A DNA stretch of 64,000 bases from contig NZ_CP061368.1 of assembly GCF_014725735.1 (NCBI RefSeq), forward strand, positions 573,225 to 637,224, read 5' to 3'. The translations under genes and the position numbers were made by a program. Below the pieces are notes generated by a model. The model was not told the origin of the DNA and did no database searches. It saw only the letters and a list, made by a program, of their open reading frames with translations. Source of the DNA: Wenzhouxiangella sp. AB-CW3 (GTDB lineage Bacteria > Pseudomonadota > Gammaproteobacteria > Xanthomonadales > Wenzhouxiangellaceae). This document shows, one piece after another, positions 17,902 to 26,652 of this stretch (its first letter is position 1; each line of letters opens with the position of its first letter).

Positions 17902-18602
17902 AGCAGCTACGCCAGATGCGAGGTTTTACCCTGATCGAGGTGATGCTGGCCATCAGCCTGGTGGCTCTGGTCATGGCCATGGCCTATGGCGGCTTCCGTG
18001 CCGCCGTGCGCGCCTCGAATTCGGGCGAGGCCATTATCGAGGAGAACAATCGCCTGCGCGTGGTCCAGCAGTTCATGCGACGTCAGCTGTCGCTGGCCCA
18101 GGCGCTGGTGATCGAAGAGGAAGTCGAAGGCGAGCGCATTCGCTTTGCCGGTGATCGTGATCGTGTCCGTTTTGTCTCGCCCATGCCCGGTTACCTGAGT
18201 TACGGCGGATCCTACGTTCAGGAGTTGAGCATCGAGCCGGGTGTTGGCGGCGGATTCGAGCTGGTCTACTACTACGCCATGCTCAATGGCTACGAGCCGG
18301 GTGACATCGAGGCCCATGACGGCATCGTGCTGCTGGAAAACCTCGCTCGAGGCGAGTTTCACTTTCTCGGTCGTGATTTCGAGACCCAGGAAACCTACTG
18401 GTCCGACTACTGGGAAACGCCCGAGGAATTGCCATTGGCGGTGGCCGTGGAAATCGACCTGGACCGCGATCATGGCCAGGTCTGGCCCGACCTGATCGCC
18501 CCGGTAATGGTGGACGCGGAAGTCAGTGGCCGGCCGCGCCAGATCGAGCGCGCCTCGGATATCATGATTCAGCGCCGGGGCCGCCAGGGGCGCCGACAGT
18601 GA
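17898..18602 (+). CDS. gspJ: Minor pseudopilin GspJ
   Basis: Minor pseudopilin of the tip complex. ATG at 17898 overlaps gspI by 4 bases. The 234-residue precursor has a leader of 9 residues (MKQLRQMRG) before FTLIEVMLAISLVALVMAMA. The globular part contains NNRLRVVQQFMRRQLSLAQ and GGFELVYYYAM, consistent with GspJ, whose size it matches. The stop overlaps the gspK GTG start. Confidence 0.93.
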   Translation: MKQLRQMRGFTLIEVMLAISLVALVMAMAYGGFRAAVRASNSGEAIIEENNRLRVVQQFMRRQLSLAQALVIEEEVEGERIRFAGDRDRVRFVSPMPGYLSYGGSYVQELSIEPGVGGGFELVYYYAMLNGYEPGDIEAHDGIVLLENLARGEFHFLGRDFETQETYWSDYWETPEELPLAVAVEIDLDRDHGQVWPDLIAPVMVDAEVSGRPRQIERASDIMIQRRGRQGRRQ

Positions 18603-19492
18603 GATCCCGTCTCACCGCACGCGGAATCGCTTTGGTGGTGGTGCTCTGGATCCTCGTCCTGTTGAGCATCACGGTCGGAATCTATGCCATCCTGGCGCGA
18701 ACCGAGGGGCTGCAGGCCCGTTTCCTGCTCGACGAAACCGCCGCGCGCTACGCCGCCGAGGCCGGTGTTCATCGGGCCGTTTTCGAGATGCGCTCGACCG
18801 ACATGGAGACGCGCTGGGTGCCGGACGGACGCCCCTACACCATCGAGCTGGGCGAGGCCGAGATCGAAATTCGCATCACCGACGAGTCGGGCAAGATCAA
18901 CCTCAATGCCGCCGATGCGGAACTTCTGACCGATTTCTTCATCTCACGCGGTGTCGAGGAGCTTGAAGCCCTGCATCTGGCCGATGCCATCCTGGACTGG
19001 CGTGATCCGGACGACATGCCGAGGCTCTACGGGGCCGAGATCGACGATTACTTCGCGGCAGGCTATCCTTACGGCCCGGCCAACGAGGATTTCGTTTCCG
19101 TCGACGAACTGCAGCAGGTCATCGGCATGACCTGGGACCTGTACCGGGAAGTCGAGCCCTTTCTGACGGTACATTCCGGGCGGGGGCGCATCAATCCGGC
19201 CTTTGCCTCGGCGGAGGTGCTGGCGGCCATGCCGGAGATTGACCTGGAAAGCGCCAGGCTTTTTGTCGAGGAGCGCCGGCAGTTTCATCCGGCCGATCAG
19301 CAGGCACTGATGCTGCCCGATGGGCAGATGGTGAACTTGCAAGGTGGCGGTCGGACCTTTAGCATTCGCTCGCGCGCCACGCTGGACAACGGCATCTGGA
19401 GCGAGATCGACACCACCGTAACGCTGGGAACGGATACCCGGGGGCGACCGTTCCGCATACAGCGCTGGCGTGACAGAAACGAGAGTCAATGA
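18599..19492 (+). CDS. gspK: Pseudopilus tip protein GspK
   Basis: Caps the pseudopilus and limits its length. GTG at 18599 overlaps the gspJ stop. The 297-residue product starts MRSRLTARG and continues IALVVVLWILVLLSITVG. As usual for GspK, the residue five after the cleavage site is not Glu. The alpha-helical insertion domain follows the helix (NLNAADAELLTDFFISRGVE, DWRDPDD, VDELQQVIGMTWDLYREV). It overlaps gspL by 4 bases. Confidence 0.93.
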   Translation: MRSRLTARGIALVVVLWILVLLSITVGIYAILARTEGLQARFLLDETAARYAAEAGVHRAVFEMRSTDMETRWVPDGRPYTIELGEAEIEIRITDESGKINLNAADAELLTDFFISRGVEELEALHLADAILDWRDPDDMPRLYGAEIDDYFAAGYPYGPANEDFVSVDELQQVIGMTWDLYREVEPFLTVHSGRGRINPAFASAEVLAAMPEIDLESARLFVEERRQFHPADQQALMLPDGQMVNLQGGGRTFSIRSRATLDNGIWSEIDTTVTLGTDTRGRPFRIQRWRDRNESQ

Positions 19493-20649
19493 ATCAGAGT
19501 GCCATTAACGATTACTGGGCCGATGTCGTCGCCCGCTACCGCGCCAGCCCGCTGCCGGGCTTCCTGCGCTGGTGGGGCGGAGAGTTGTCGAGCCTGATTC
19601 CGGACTCACTGCGCCAGCGGCTGGTGCAGCCGCGGCCGGCGGTCTGGTTGTTACCGGCCGAGGACGGGTCGCTTGCGGTCTGGGCCGGGGGCGAGGCGCC
19701 CGAGCATCTGGACACGTTTGGCCCCAGTGAAGACGCCGGGCTGCTGCGCGACCGCTGGTCTGCCGTGGCGCGGAGTTTTGAAGAGGGCAATCCCGAAGTC
19801 AGGCTGTGCCTGCCCGAGGACGACATCCTGCAGTGCCCCGTGGAACTGCCCCTGGCAGTGGAGTCCGGGCTGCAGCAGGCACTGCGTTACCAACTCGATC
19901 AGTTCACGCCGTTTCAGGCCGACCAGGTCTATTACGCGCACGAAGTTACGGGTCGTGACAGCGCTCATGGTCGGCTCAAGCTCGCACTGCGCCTGGTGCC
20001 GGTCAGCAGCGTTGATCGCTGGCGCGAACGGCTGGCGGCCATCGGTGTACGGCCCCACGCCATCGACGTAGCGGCCAGCGGCGAGGAAACGCCGTCGCCA
20101 CTGGGTGTCAACTTGCTGCCCGAGGCTGAGCGCCCGCCTTATGTCTACAAGCGCGCACGCCTGAACTGGATGCTGGCGGCCGGCCTCGTGGCCATGCTGG
20201 TGCTGGTCATGGCCCAGTCGATCTATCTTCGCGAGCGCAGCGTCGACCAGCTTCAGGCCGAGGTGGACAGCCTGCGCGAACAGTCCGAAACCGTGGTGGC
20301 TCTGCAGCGCCAGCTTGAGGATTCCCTGACTGCCGCCAATTTTCTGGCCGAACTCCGCCGGCGGCAGCCGGTGGTGATCCAGGTGCTGGACGAGGTCACG
20401 CGCCTGCTGCCCGACGATATCTGGCTGCAACAATTGCAGGTACGCGACAACGAACTGCACATGCAGGGGCTGGCCGATGGGTCGCAGCGGCTCATCGACC
20501 TGATCAACGACTCGGAACTGCTCGACGATGCCGAATTCCGGGGCTCGGTCAATGTCGACCAGGCCACCGGCCGCGAGCGGTTCGCTACCAGGGCCCAGAT
20601 TCAGACCGGGAGGGCGCGCAATGCAGCTGTTGCCGAATCTGGAGAATAA
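19489..20649 (+). CDS. gspL: Type II secretion inner-membrane protein GspL
   Basis: Links the ATPase GspE to the inner-membrane platform. The 386 residues have a cytoplasmic actin-like domain (about 50-210, with VWLLPAEDGSLAVWAGGEAP and the DQFTPFQADQVYY motif), one membrane segment (about 225-245, MLAAGLVAMLVLVMAQSIYL), and a periplasmic coiled-coil plus ferredoxin-like domain (DEVTRLLPDDIWLQQLQV). It overlaps gspM by 29 bp. Confidence 0.9.
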   Translation: MNQSAINDYWADVVARYRASPLPGFLRWWGGELSSLIPDSLRQRLVQPRPAVWLLPAEDGSLAVWAGGEAPEHLDTFGPSEDAGLLRDRWSAVARSFEEGNPEVRLCLPEDDILQCPVELPLAVESGLQQALRYQLDQFTPFQADQVYYAHEVTGRDSAHGRLKLALRLVPVSSVDRWRERLAAIGVRPHAIDVAASGEETPSPLGVNLLPEAERPPYVYKRARLNWMLAAGLVAMLVLVMAQSIYLRERSVDQLQAEVDSLREQSETVVALQRQLEDSLTAANFLAELRRRQPVVIQVLDEVTRLLPDDIWLQQLQVRDNELHMQGLADGSQRLIDLINDSELLDDAEFRGSVNVDQATGRERFATRAQIQTGRARNAAVAESGE

Positions 20650-21226
20650 CCGCCCGCTGGCCATCGGCCTGCTGGTGATCGCCGCCATACTGGTCTACCT
20701 GGTCGGCTTTCACTGGTTTGTCGTCCGCCATATCGAACTCAATGAGCAGATCGGGCAGCTCGAAACCCAGGCTGCCCGCTTCAAGGCCGCCGTGGAGCGG
20801 CGCCCGGAGCTTGAGGCCCAGCTCGATCGCCTTCAGAATGAACGACTCGACAGCGCCCTGTTTCTCCCCGAGGCCAACTTCAATACCGCCGCGGCCGGCA
20901 TGAACCGCCACTTGCGCGACATCATCCGGACAGAAGCCGAGCACGCCGAGCTGTGTGCCATCGTGTCGACCACGAACCGGCCCGATCAGGATCCCGAACG
21001 TTTCGAGCAGGTCACGGTCAATGTGCGCATGAATTGCCCGCTTCCGGACCTGGTACAAGTGCTGTACCAACTGGAGAACAGTGTGCCGCTGGTCTTTATT
21101 GACAACCTGACGATCAATCAGCGCGTTCCGGCCGACCGGGCTGGCCGGCGCGGGGCAGACAACTATGGCCTGATCGACGTGCGTTTCGATATGTACGGAT
21201 TCCTGACCGAGCAGGCCTCGCAATGA
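20621..21226 (+). CDS. gspM: Type II secretion protein GspM (XpsM type)
   Basis: Inner-membrane partner of GspL. The start is set at ATG 20621 behind GGGAGG, inside the end of gspL. The 201 residues have one membrane segment (about 14-33), a coiled coil (HIELNEQIGQLETQAARFKA) and a periplasmic ferredoxin-like domain with FINDLTIN-like FIDNLTINQRVP and a C-terminal IDVRFDMYGF. It ends 4 bases into the next gene. Confidence 0.85.
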   Translation: MQLLPNLENNRPLAIGLLVIAAILVYLVGFHWFVVRHIELNEQIGQLETQAARFKAAVERRPELEAQLDRLQNERLDSALFLPEANFNTAAAGMNRHLRDIIRTEAEHAELCAIVSTTNRPDQDPERFEQVTVNVRMNCPLPDLVQVLYQLENSVPLVFIDNLTINQRVPADRAGRRGADNYGLIDVRFDMYGFLTEQASQ

Positions 21227-22005
21227 GCATGCTGGACCCGCAACGCAACCTGCTGACGGTGATTCTCGTCGCCGGACTGGGTGCGCTCGGCATCGCTGGC
21301 GGTCTGATGCTGCTGTTGTTGGGGCGAGTGGATATCGATCGCATTGCCACCGATGGCGGTGACGCCGTCGAGGACGTCCAGGTCGATGTGCCTGAAACCG
21401 GCCTGGCCGAGTTCGATGAGTACACCCGCATCATGGAACGACCGGTGTTCTTCTCCGATCGCCGTCTGCCCCCGGTGGAGCTGGCTTCCCTGGAGGTCGA
21501 GGACGACGACGAGACCGATCTGGACGAGATCGAAGAGGAAATCGCCGACCTGAGTGCGGCCGTGGCCGGCATCGTGATCACTCCCGAGGTCAAGCTGGCC
21601 ATGGTGCGCGATGAAGAAGCCGGCAAGACCGTGGTGCTGCGCGAGGGCATGAGCCTGGAGGGCGAGCAGGCGGCCTGGCGAATCGAGTCCATCCTGCCGC
21701 GCGAGGTGTCGTTCGTGTCGGTGGATGGGCGACAGGCGGCGCTCGAGTTGCAGGTTCACACCAGCGGGCTCACGGTCGAGACACCCCGGCCGGAATCCCG
21801 CTTGGCGCGACAGGCAGAACGGGCAGTCGAGCCCCAGCCGGACGAAGCGGCGGAGGCCGCTGATCAGGATGCCGAAGAGGTAAGTGACGAAGCCCGCGCC
21901 AGGGCCGAGGAAATTCGACGCCGCGTGGCCGAGCGCCGGGCCGAGCTGAGGGCCGAGGCCGAGCGCCGTGCGCGCCAACAACAAAGACAGGACAATGATG
22001 GCTGA
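21223..22005 (+). CDS. gspN: XpsN/GspC-like type II secretion protein
   Basis: Occupies the XpsN position between M and D. In the Xanthomonas system, N replaces GspC as the link between the platform and the secretin. The 260 residues have one N-terminal membrane segment (about 12-34), an acidic linker (LEVEDDDETDLDEIEEEIAD), and a GspC HR-like domain (VAGIVITPEVKLAMVRDEEA, then VVLREGMSLEGEQAAWRIES with a later ISV-type strand). The C-terminal tail from about residue 205 is Ala/Glu/Arg-rich and probably helical. No separate PDZ domain is seen. Confidence 0.82.
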   Translation: MSMLDPQRNLLTVILVAGLGALGIAGGLMLLLLGRVDIDRIATDGGDAVEDVQVDVPETGLAEFDEYTRIMERPVFFSDRRLPPVELASLEVEDDDETDLDEIEEEIADLSAAVAGIVITPEVKLAMVRDEEAGKTVVLREGMSLEGEQAAWRIESILPREVSFVSVDGRQAALELQVHTSGLTVETPRPESRLARQAERAVEPQPDEAAEAADQDAEEVSDEARARAEEIRRRVAERRAELRAEAERRARQQQRQDNDG

Positions 22006-24196
22006 TATGAACTATTTCGACTCGGCGCGCAGCCTGCGCCGGGGCATGGTGGTACTTGCCGTTTTGCTGCTTGGCGGTTGCGCAACCGTGGCCGAGCAGG
22101 AGCGCACACCCGAGCCCCAACCCGCAGTGGAGCGCCCGGATCACCGCGCTGACGATGGTGAAATTTCCCTGTACGACGATGACGACGAGGCCGAAGACGA
22201 GGGCACCTTCGATGAAACCGAGTTTTTCCTCGGCACCGGCGTATTCATTGATGATGGCGCAGCAAGGCCACGTGGTGAACCGCCGGGCGATGACGGCGAA
22301 ATCACCCTGAACTTCGAAGGCCAGGGTATCCAGGAAGTGGTCCACGCCATTCTCGGTCACATGTTCCAGGAGAATTACGTCATTGCGCCAGGTGTCAGTG
22401 GCGAGGTGACCTTTGCCACGGCGCGGCCGCTGACGCGCGACCAGATCATGCCGGTGCTGGAAATGCTGCTGCGCTGGAACAACGCAACCTTGATCTGGCG
22501 CGAGGGCCGCTACCACGTCGTGCCGGTGTCCGAGGCCGTGCGCGGCAACCTGGTGCCTCGCACCGATGCGCTGGAGCGGGGTCGTGGCTACGAGGTCATG
22601 GCGGTGCCGCTGCAGTACATCGCGCCGGCCAAAATGGCCGAGATCCTCGAGCCCTACGCGCGCGAGGACGGCATCTTCAATGTCGACAACGCTCGTGGTC
22701 TGCTGTTTCTTGCCGGCACGCAGCACGAGTTGCGCAATTACATGCAGATTGTCGAAACCTTCGATGTCGACTGGCTGGCCGGCATGTCGGTCGGCATCTT
22801 CGACCTGCGCCGCATAGAGCCGGACGAGCTTCTCCCCGAGCTCGAAGCGGTATTCGGCGAGGGTGGCGAAACACCGCTGTCGGGCATGTTCCGCTTCATG
22901 CCGCTGGAACGGCTCAATGCCATCATGGTCATTACACCCAACGAGGACTATCTCCGCGAGGCCGAGCGGTGGATCCGGCGCCTGGATCGTTCCAGTCCCG
23001 AGGCCGGTTCGCGCCTTTATGTCTACCGGGTCAAGAATCTCGAGGCCGATGTGCTGGCCGGCTACCTGGGCGATCTTTTCGGTACCGGCACCACCCGCCA
23101 GCCCCGTGACCGCGAGCGCCGCGGCGGGCTGGCGCCCGGCATGGAGCCGGCCCGCGCCTCCTCGGTCGGGGATTTTCAGCGTGAACAGCGCGAGCGGCGC
23201 GAAACCCGCGACGATCAGCCGCGCACCACCGAGGGTGGTATGACTCTGGGTGAGGATGATGATGTTCGCATCACCGCCGTGCAGGAGACCAACTCGCTGC
23301 TGATCCAGGCATCTCCAAGCAAGTACGACGCCATACTCAATGCCATCGAGCGCCTCGACGAAGAGCCGTTGCAGGTACTCATAGAGGCCCAGATCATCGA
23401 AGTAACGCTGACCGATAGCCTGCGCTATGGAGTCAACTGGTTTCTGTCCAACGCTCAACCGGGGTCAGACGACTTCCCGGGGTTCCCTGGAGGAGGTGAT
23501 GGGGAGGACTCCCCGGTATTCTCCAGTTCCCGGGCCGGAGATCGTGCCCGGGCTGGAAGTGACGGCCTGCTTGGCACAGTGACCCGACGCGGCATGGACC
23601 GGACCTTCGTGACCGCAACAATCAACATGCTTGAGACAATGTCGGACGTGCGCACACTGTCAACACCATCGCTGATGGTGCGCAACAACTCCGAGGCCAG
23701 CATCAACGTCGGTCGCCAGGTGCCGGTGCAGTCGACTTCGTTCACCGGCACGACTGACCGTGTGATCGGCAGCTTCCAGTACATCAATACCGGCGTCATT
23801 CTCAATGTGACTCCCCGGGTCAATCCTGGCGGGCTGGTCTATCTCCAGGTCGACCAGGAGGTCTCCAGTCCCGGCGATGCGCCCGGCGAAGGGTCTAACC
23901 CGCCCGTAGACACACGCCAGGTATCGACCGACGTGGCCGTGCAGTCAGGGCAAACCGTGATGCTCGGTGGACTGATTCGGGAAATCAACTCCTCTAGACG
24001 GGAGGGTCTGCCCGGCCTGAGCCGGATACCGGTTCTGGGTGGTCTGTTCGGAGCTCGTCGCGAATCCGTCGACCGTACGGAAACCCTGGTGTTGATTACA
24101 CCGACCGTGCTCGAGTCCACCAACGAGCTGGAAGAGGTTTCAAGAGAATTTCAGCGGCGGTTCCGCGGTGTGGATCCGCTGGATCTGGATCATTAG
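21998..24196 (+). CDS. gspD: Type II secretion secretin GspD (lipoprotein form)
   Basis: Forms the outer-membrane pore of the type II system. ATG 21998 is taken as the start; 21995 and 22007 are alternatives. The N-terminus is a lipoprotein signal: VLAVLLLGGC with Cys28 as the lipidated residue. Then come an acidic stretch, N0 (ITLNFEGQGIQEVVHAILGH), N1-N3 domains (to about 480), an insertion rich in Arg and Glu, and the C-terminal secretin domain (IDEEPLQVLIEAQIIEVTL type start, then VPVQSTSFTGT and SGQTVMLGGLI). At 732 residues it is standard length. A lipidated secretin may reach the outer membrane without a separate pilotin. Confidence 0.95.
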   Translation: MADMNYFDSARSLRRGMVVLAVLLLGGCATVAEQERTPEPQPAVERPDHRADDGEISLYDDDDEAEDEGTFDETEFFLGTGVFIDDGAARPRGEPPGDDGEITLNFEGQGIQEVVHAILGHMFQENYVIAPGVSGEVTFATARPLTRDQIMPVLEMLLRWNNATLIWREGRYHVVPVSEAVRGNLVPRTDALERGRGYEVMAVPLQYIAPAKMAEILEPYAREDGIFNVDNARGLLFLAGTQHELRNYMQIVETFDVDWLAGMSVGIFDLRRIEPDELLPELEAVFGEGGETPLSGMFRFMPLERLNAIMVITPNEDYLREAERWIRRLDRSSPEAGSRLYVYRVKNLEADVLAGYLGDLFGTGTTRQPRDRERRGGLAPGMEPARASSVGDFQREQRERRETRDDQPRTTEGGMTLGEDDDVRITAVQETNSLLIQASPSKYDAILNAIERLDEEPLQVLIEAQIIEVTLTDSLRYGVNWFLSNAQPGSDDFPGFPGGGDGEDSPVFSSSRAGDRARAGSDGLLGTVTRRGMDRTFVTATINMLETMSDVRTLSTPSLMVRNNSEASINVGRQVPVQSTSFTGTTDRVIGSFQYINTGVILNVTPRVNPGGLVYLQVDQEVSSPGDAPGEGSNPPVDTRQVSTDVAVQSGQTVMLGGLIREINSSRREGLPGLSRIPVLGGLFGARRESVDRTETLVLITPTVLESTNELEEVSREFQRRFRGVDPLDLDH

Positions 24197-24220
24197 AAAA
24201 ACCAAATAAGGTAGAAGTCA

Positions 24221-24655
24221 ATGAGTTGTACACCCAAATCAAAGCGCGCGCTGGGGGGTGCCGTGTCGCTGGCCTGTGCCGTGTTTGTGCTGGCCGCCTG
24301 CCAGGCCGAACCCGAGCTAACACCCGACGAGGCTGTGCATGAACGAGCCCAGGAGCGCTGGGATCTTCGGCTGGAGCAGGAGTATGGCGAGGCCTACGAG
24401 TACTACAGCCCCGGTTATCGGCAGACCGTTGATGCTTATTCTCATGTTGCAGATCAGCGCAACCGGGCGGTCATGTACACGGGTGCCAGGGTCGTTTCAG
24501 TGGAATGCGAATCCGAGATCTGCCGCGCCCGCGTGCGGGTCGAGTACCGTGTTCCCGGTGCGCCCTCCGGCTTGTCCCGCGTGACCAGCGAGCGTACTAT
24601 TACCGAGAACTGGATTCACTCGGGCGGCGAGTGGTGGTATAGTCCGTCCCGATGA
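24221..24655 (+). CDS. Small lipoprotein of unknown function
   Basis: A 144-residue lipoprotein: the signal LACAVFVLAAC puts the lipidated Cys at about residue 27. The mature part (ERWDLRLEQEYGEAYEYYSP, then a conserved-looking VECESEICRARVRVEYRV with a Cys pair and GGEWWYSPSR at the end) has the length and helix-then-sheet look of an NTF2-like fold; that is a guess. It begins 24 bases after gspD and may be the last gene of the secretion operon. Confidence 0.75.
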   Translation: MSCTPKSKRALGGAVSLACAVFVLAACQAEPELTPDEAVHERAQERWDLRLEQEYGEAYEYYSPGYRQTVDAYSHVADQRNRAVMYTGARVVSVECESEICRARVRVEYRVPGAPSGLSRVTSERTITENWIHSGGEWWYSPSR

Positions 24656-24659
24656 TTGC

Positions 24660-24689
24660 TTTACATTTCCGGCTGAGTTAACATACAAT
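24660..24689 (+). promoter_or_regulatory. Sigma-70-type promoter for the 24781 gene
   Basis: TTTACA (24660-24665) and TACAAT (24684-24689) are separated by 18 bases, each one mismatch from consensus. Transcription would start near 24696 and leave an untranslated leader of about 85 bases before the ATG at 24781, preceded by TAGGAG. Confidence 0.6.
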
Positions 24690-24780
24690 CACGAGCGCCG
24701 GGACCGTATCGGGAGGACCTCTTTACGGCCTGGGATCGTAAATCACAGAGCCCTGTGTTCAACAACTTAGGAGTGTTGTA

Positions 24781-26322
24781 ATGAAAAGAAATACCTTGAC
24801 GACCGCAGTGCTGGCGGGTCTGACGGGCATGGCGGGTATGGTCAGCGTGTCCAACGCTGTCAACGTCAACCCGGATGGCTTGGGTCAGGTGCTGCTGTAT
24901 CCGTACTACACCGCCCATGGCGACAACGACACGCTGATTTCCATCGTCAATACCACCGACGAAGGCAAGGCGGTCAAGATTCGCTTCATCGAAGCCCTGA
25001 ACTCGCGCGAAGTGCTTGACTTCAATATCTACATGTCGGCCTATGACGTGTGGGCAGCGGCAATCACCCGGGACGAAAGCACTGGCGGTGGCATGATTCG
25101 CTTCAATGACACCACCTGCACCGCCCCGTACCTGCTGGAAACCAAGGGCGGCGAGCAAGAGTTCCTGAGAGGCGCTTACATCGGAGCTGCTGATGATGGT
25201 GGTCCGCAGGGTCACGATCGTACCCTGAGCGGCTACGTCGAAGTCATCGAAATGGGTGTGCTGACTGGTGCTGCTGCGAATGCGGCCGAGCACGTCAATG
25301 GCGTGCCGCCGAATTCCGGCGTTGAAGAGAAGCCTTGCTCGCTGTTCACCGAGCGTTGGATCACCTCCTCGGCTGCCAATGGCACCGGTGAGTGGGGTCC
25401 CCCCGGCAATCCGGGCTTTGAAAGTGCCAACTACGAAATTGATCCGCCGTCCGGTGGGCTGTTTGGTTCCGGTGCCGTGCTGAATGTTGAAAACGGCACC
25501 ATGTTCTCCTACAACGCCACGGCCATCGATGGCTTCTGGGCAGAGCAGGGTGAGCATACCGATCCGGAAAACCTGTTCCCCAGCCTTGGGTCAGGAACGC
25601 GATTTGACAGCACTGTATTTGTCAATGGCGACATTTCCGATACCAACTGGGCTCCTGCCGACAACATCCATGCTCTGAATCACGTGCTCTCCTACGAGAC
25701 GCTGATGAACGAGTACGCTATCGAGAACGCCATTGGCGGCTCCTCGGAGTGGGTCGTTACTTTCCCAACCAAGCGCTTCCATACGGATGCCGCTCCGCAG
25801 GGCCCGATCGAGGGTGACACCGAGGCCGTCCCGCCGTTCACCTCTGTCTGGACTGCGGACTCGCCGATCGCCTGTGAGGAGCTCAACCTGTCAGTCTGGG
25901 ATCGCGAAGAGCAGACCCCGGATGTGGAAGGTGGTATCGGTGTGTCGCCGTCCACTACCATCGAAGACGTGTTTGAACTGTGCCGTGAAGCCAACGTCAT
26001 TCGCTTCTCCAATGACGAGAGCCTGCCGGACAGTTCCGAGATCTTCGGTGAGCCGTCCAGTGACGTGACCGACCTGGCCGGTTATGGCTACGTGAACTTC
26101 AACCTGCCGTCCGACTTCCAGCATGGCTGGGCCCGCTTTGACTTCGGTAATTTCCGTAGCGTGTCGAGCATGGAAGGCCTGCAAGTGGTGGGTCTGCCGG
26201 TCATTGGCTTCTGGGCCAACACCTACACGGCCGGTGGAGTCGCCGAGGGCACTCTGGCTAACTACGGTGGCGCCTTTGCCCATCGTGGCAGCCGGACGGA
26301 CCTCGTTTCGGCCGACGACTGA
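24781..26322 (+). CDS. Secreted protein of unknown function
   Basis: A 513-residue protein with a signal peptide (MKRNTLTTAVLAGLTGMAGM to about SNAV). The mature protein opens NVNPDGLGQVLLYPYYTAHG and is acidic, rich in Asn, Gly and Thr, with few lysines and a small number of cysteines. ISIVNTTDEGKAVKIRFIEA looks like a beta-sandwich strand pair. I do not recognise a catalytic motif. A strong ribosome-binding site, its own promoter and a double terminator indicate an abundant, separately expressed product. Its position directly after the type II secretion genes makes it a candidate substrate (inference). Confidence 0.85.
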   Translation: MKRNTLTTAVLAGLTGMAGMVSVSNAVNVNPDGLGQVLLYPYYTAHGDNDTLISIVNTTDEGKAVKIRFIEALNSREVLDFNIYMSAYDVWAAAITRDESTGGGMIRFNDTTCTAPYLLETKGGEQEFLRGAYIGAADDGGPQGHDRTLSGYVEVIEMGVLTGAAANAAEHVNGVPPNSGVEEKPCSLFTERWITSSAANGTGEWGPPGNPGFESANYEIDPPSGGLFGSGAVLNVENGTMFSYNATAIDGFWAEQGEHTDPENLFPSLGSGTRFDSTVFVNGDISDTNWAPADNIHALNHVLSYETLMNEYAIENAIGGSSEWVVTFPTKRFHTDAAPQGPIEGDTEAVPPFTSVWTADSPIACEELNLSVWDREEQTPDVEGGIGVSPSTTIEDVFELCREANVIRFSNDESLPDSSEIFGEPSSDVTDLAGYGYVNFNLPSDFQHGWARFDFGNFRSVSSMEGLQVVGLPVIGFWANTYTAGGVAEGTLANYGGAFAHRGSRTDLVSADD

Positions 26323-26348
26323 TTCTCTGTCAGTCATCTGAAAGTATG

Positions 26349-26374
26349 CCCGGGCCGCACTGCGGCCCGGGTTT
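26349..26374 (+). terminator. Rho-independent terminator 1
   Basis: Stem cccgggccgc / gcggcccggg around a three-base loop at 26349-26371, followed by TTT. It lies 26 bases after the stop of the secreted-protein gene. Confidence 0.85.
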
Positions 26375-26380
26375 CTGATG

Positions 26381-26412
26381 AAAGGGGTATCCCAAACGGG
26401 GTGCCCCTTTTT
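26381..26412 (+). terminator. Rho-independent terminator 2
   Basis: A second stem of 13 pairs (26381-26393 with 26398-26410, two G-T wobbles) around loop aaac, ending in a run of five T. It follows the first terminator by 9 bases. The rest of the 26413-26558 gap shows nothing recognisable. Confidence 0.85.
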
Positions 26413-26558
26413 CAGTGGGCGCCCGGTCATGTGGGGGTGGTCAGCGCAGATGCTGGTAAGGGGGTGCCGCGACCGTGCGGTTCGCCAGAACTTGGTGTGA
26501 CTTGCGTGATGCGTTCGTTAAGTGCCTGTTATGGAAGCAAAAAGACATCAATTTAGGG

Positions 26559-26586
26559 TTGTCATGGAACTTTTTTGTTTTACAAT
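26559..26586 (+). promoter_or_regulatory. Sigma-70-type promoter for the 26653 gene
   Basis: TTGTCA (26559-26564), 16-base spacer, TACAAT (26581-26586); each box has one mismatch to consensus. The spacer is AT-rich (ttttttgttt), unlike the surrounding DNA. Transcription would start near 26593, about 60 bases before the ATG at 26653. Confidence 0.7.
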
Positions 26587-26652
26587 CCGACTAAAGCGGT
26601 AGCCGTGTGGCCGTTGCAATCCCCCTGTTATTTTCCGGAGTCGCTCGAAATC

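Noticed and set aside
21770-23458. A 562-codon minus-strand reading frame opposite gspN-gspD
   Set aside because: Same reason: antisense to conserved genes, no domain, low-complexity His/Gln-rich translation.
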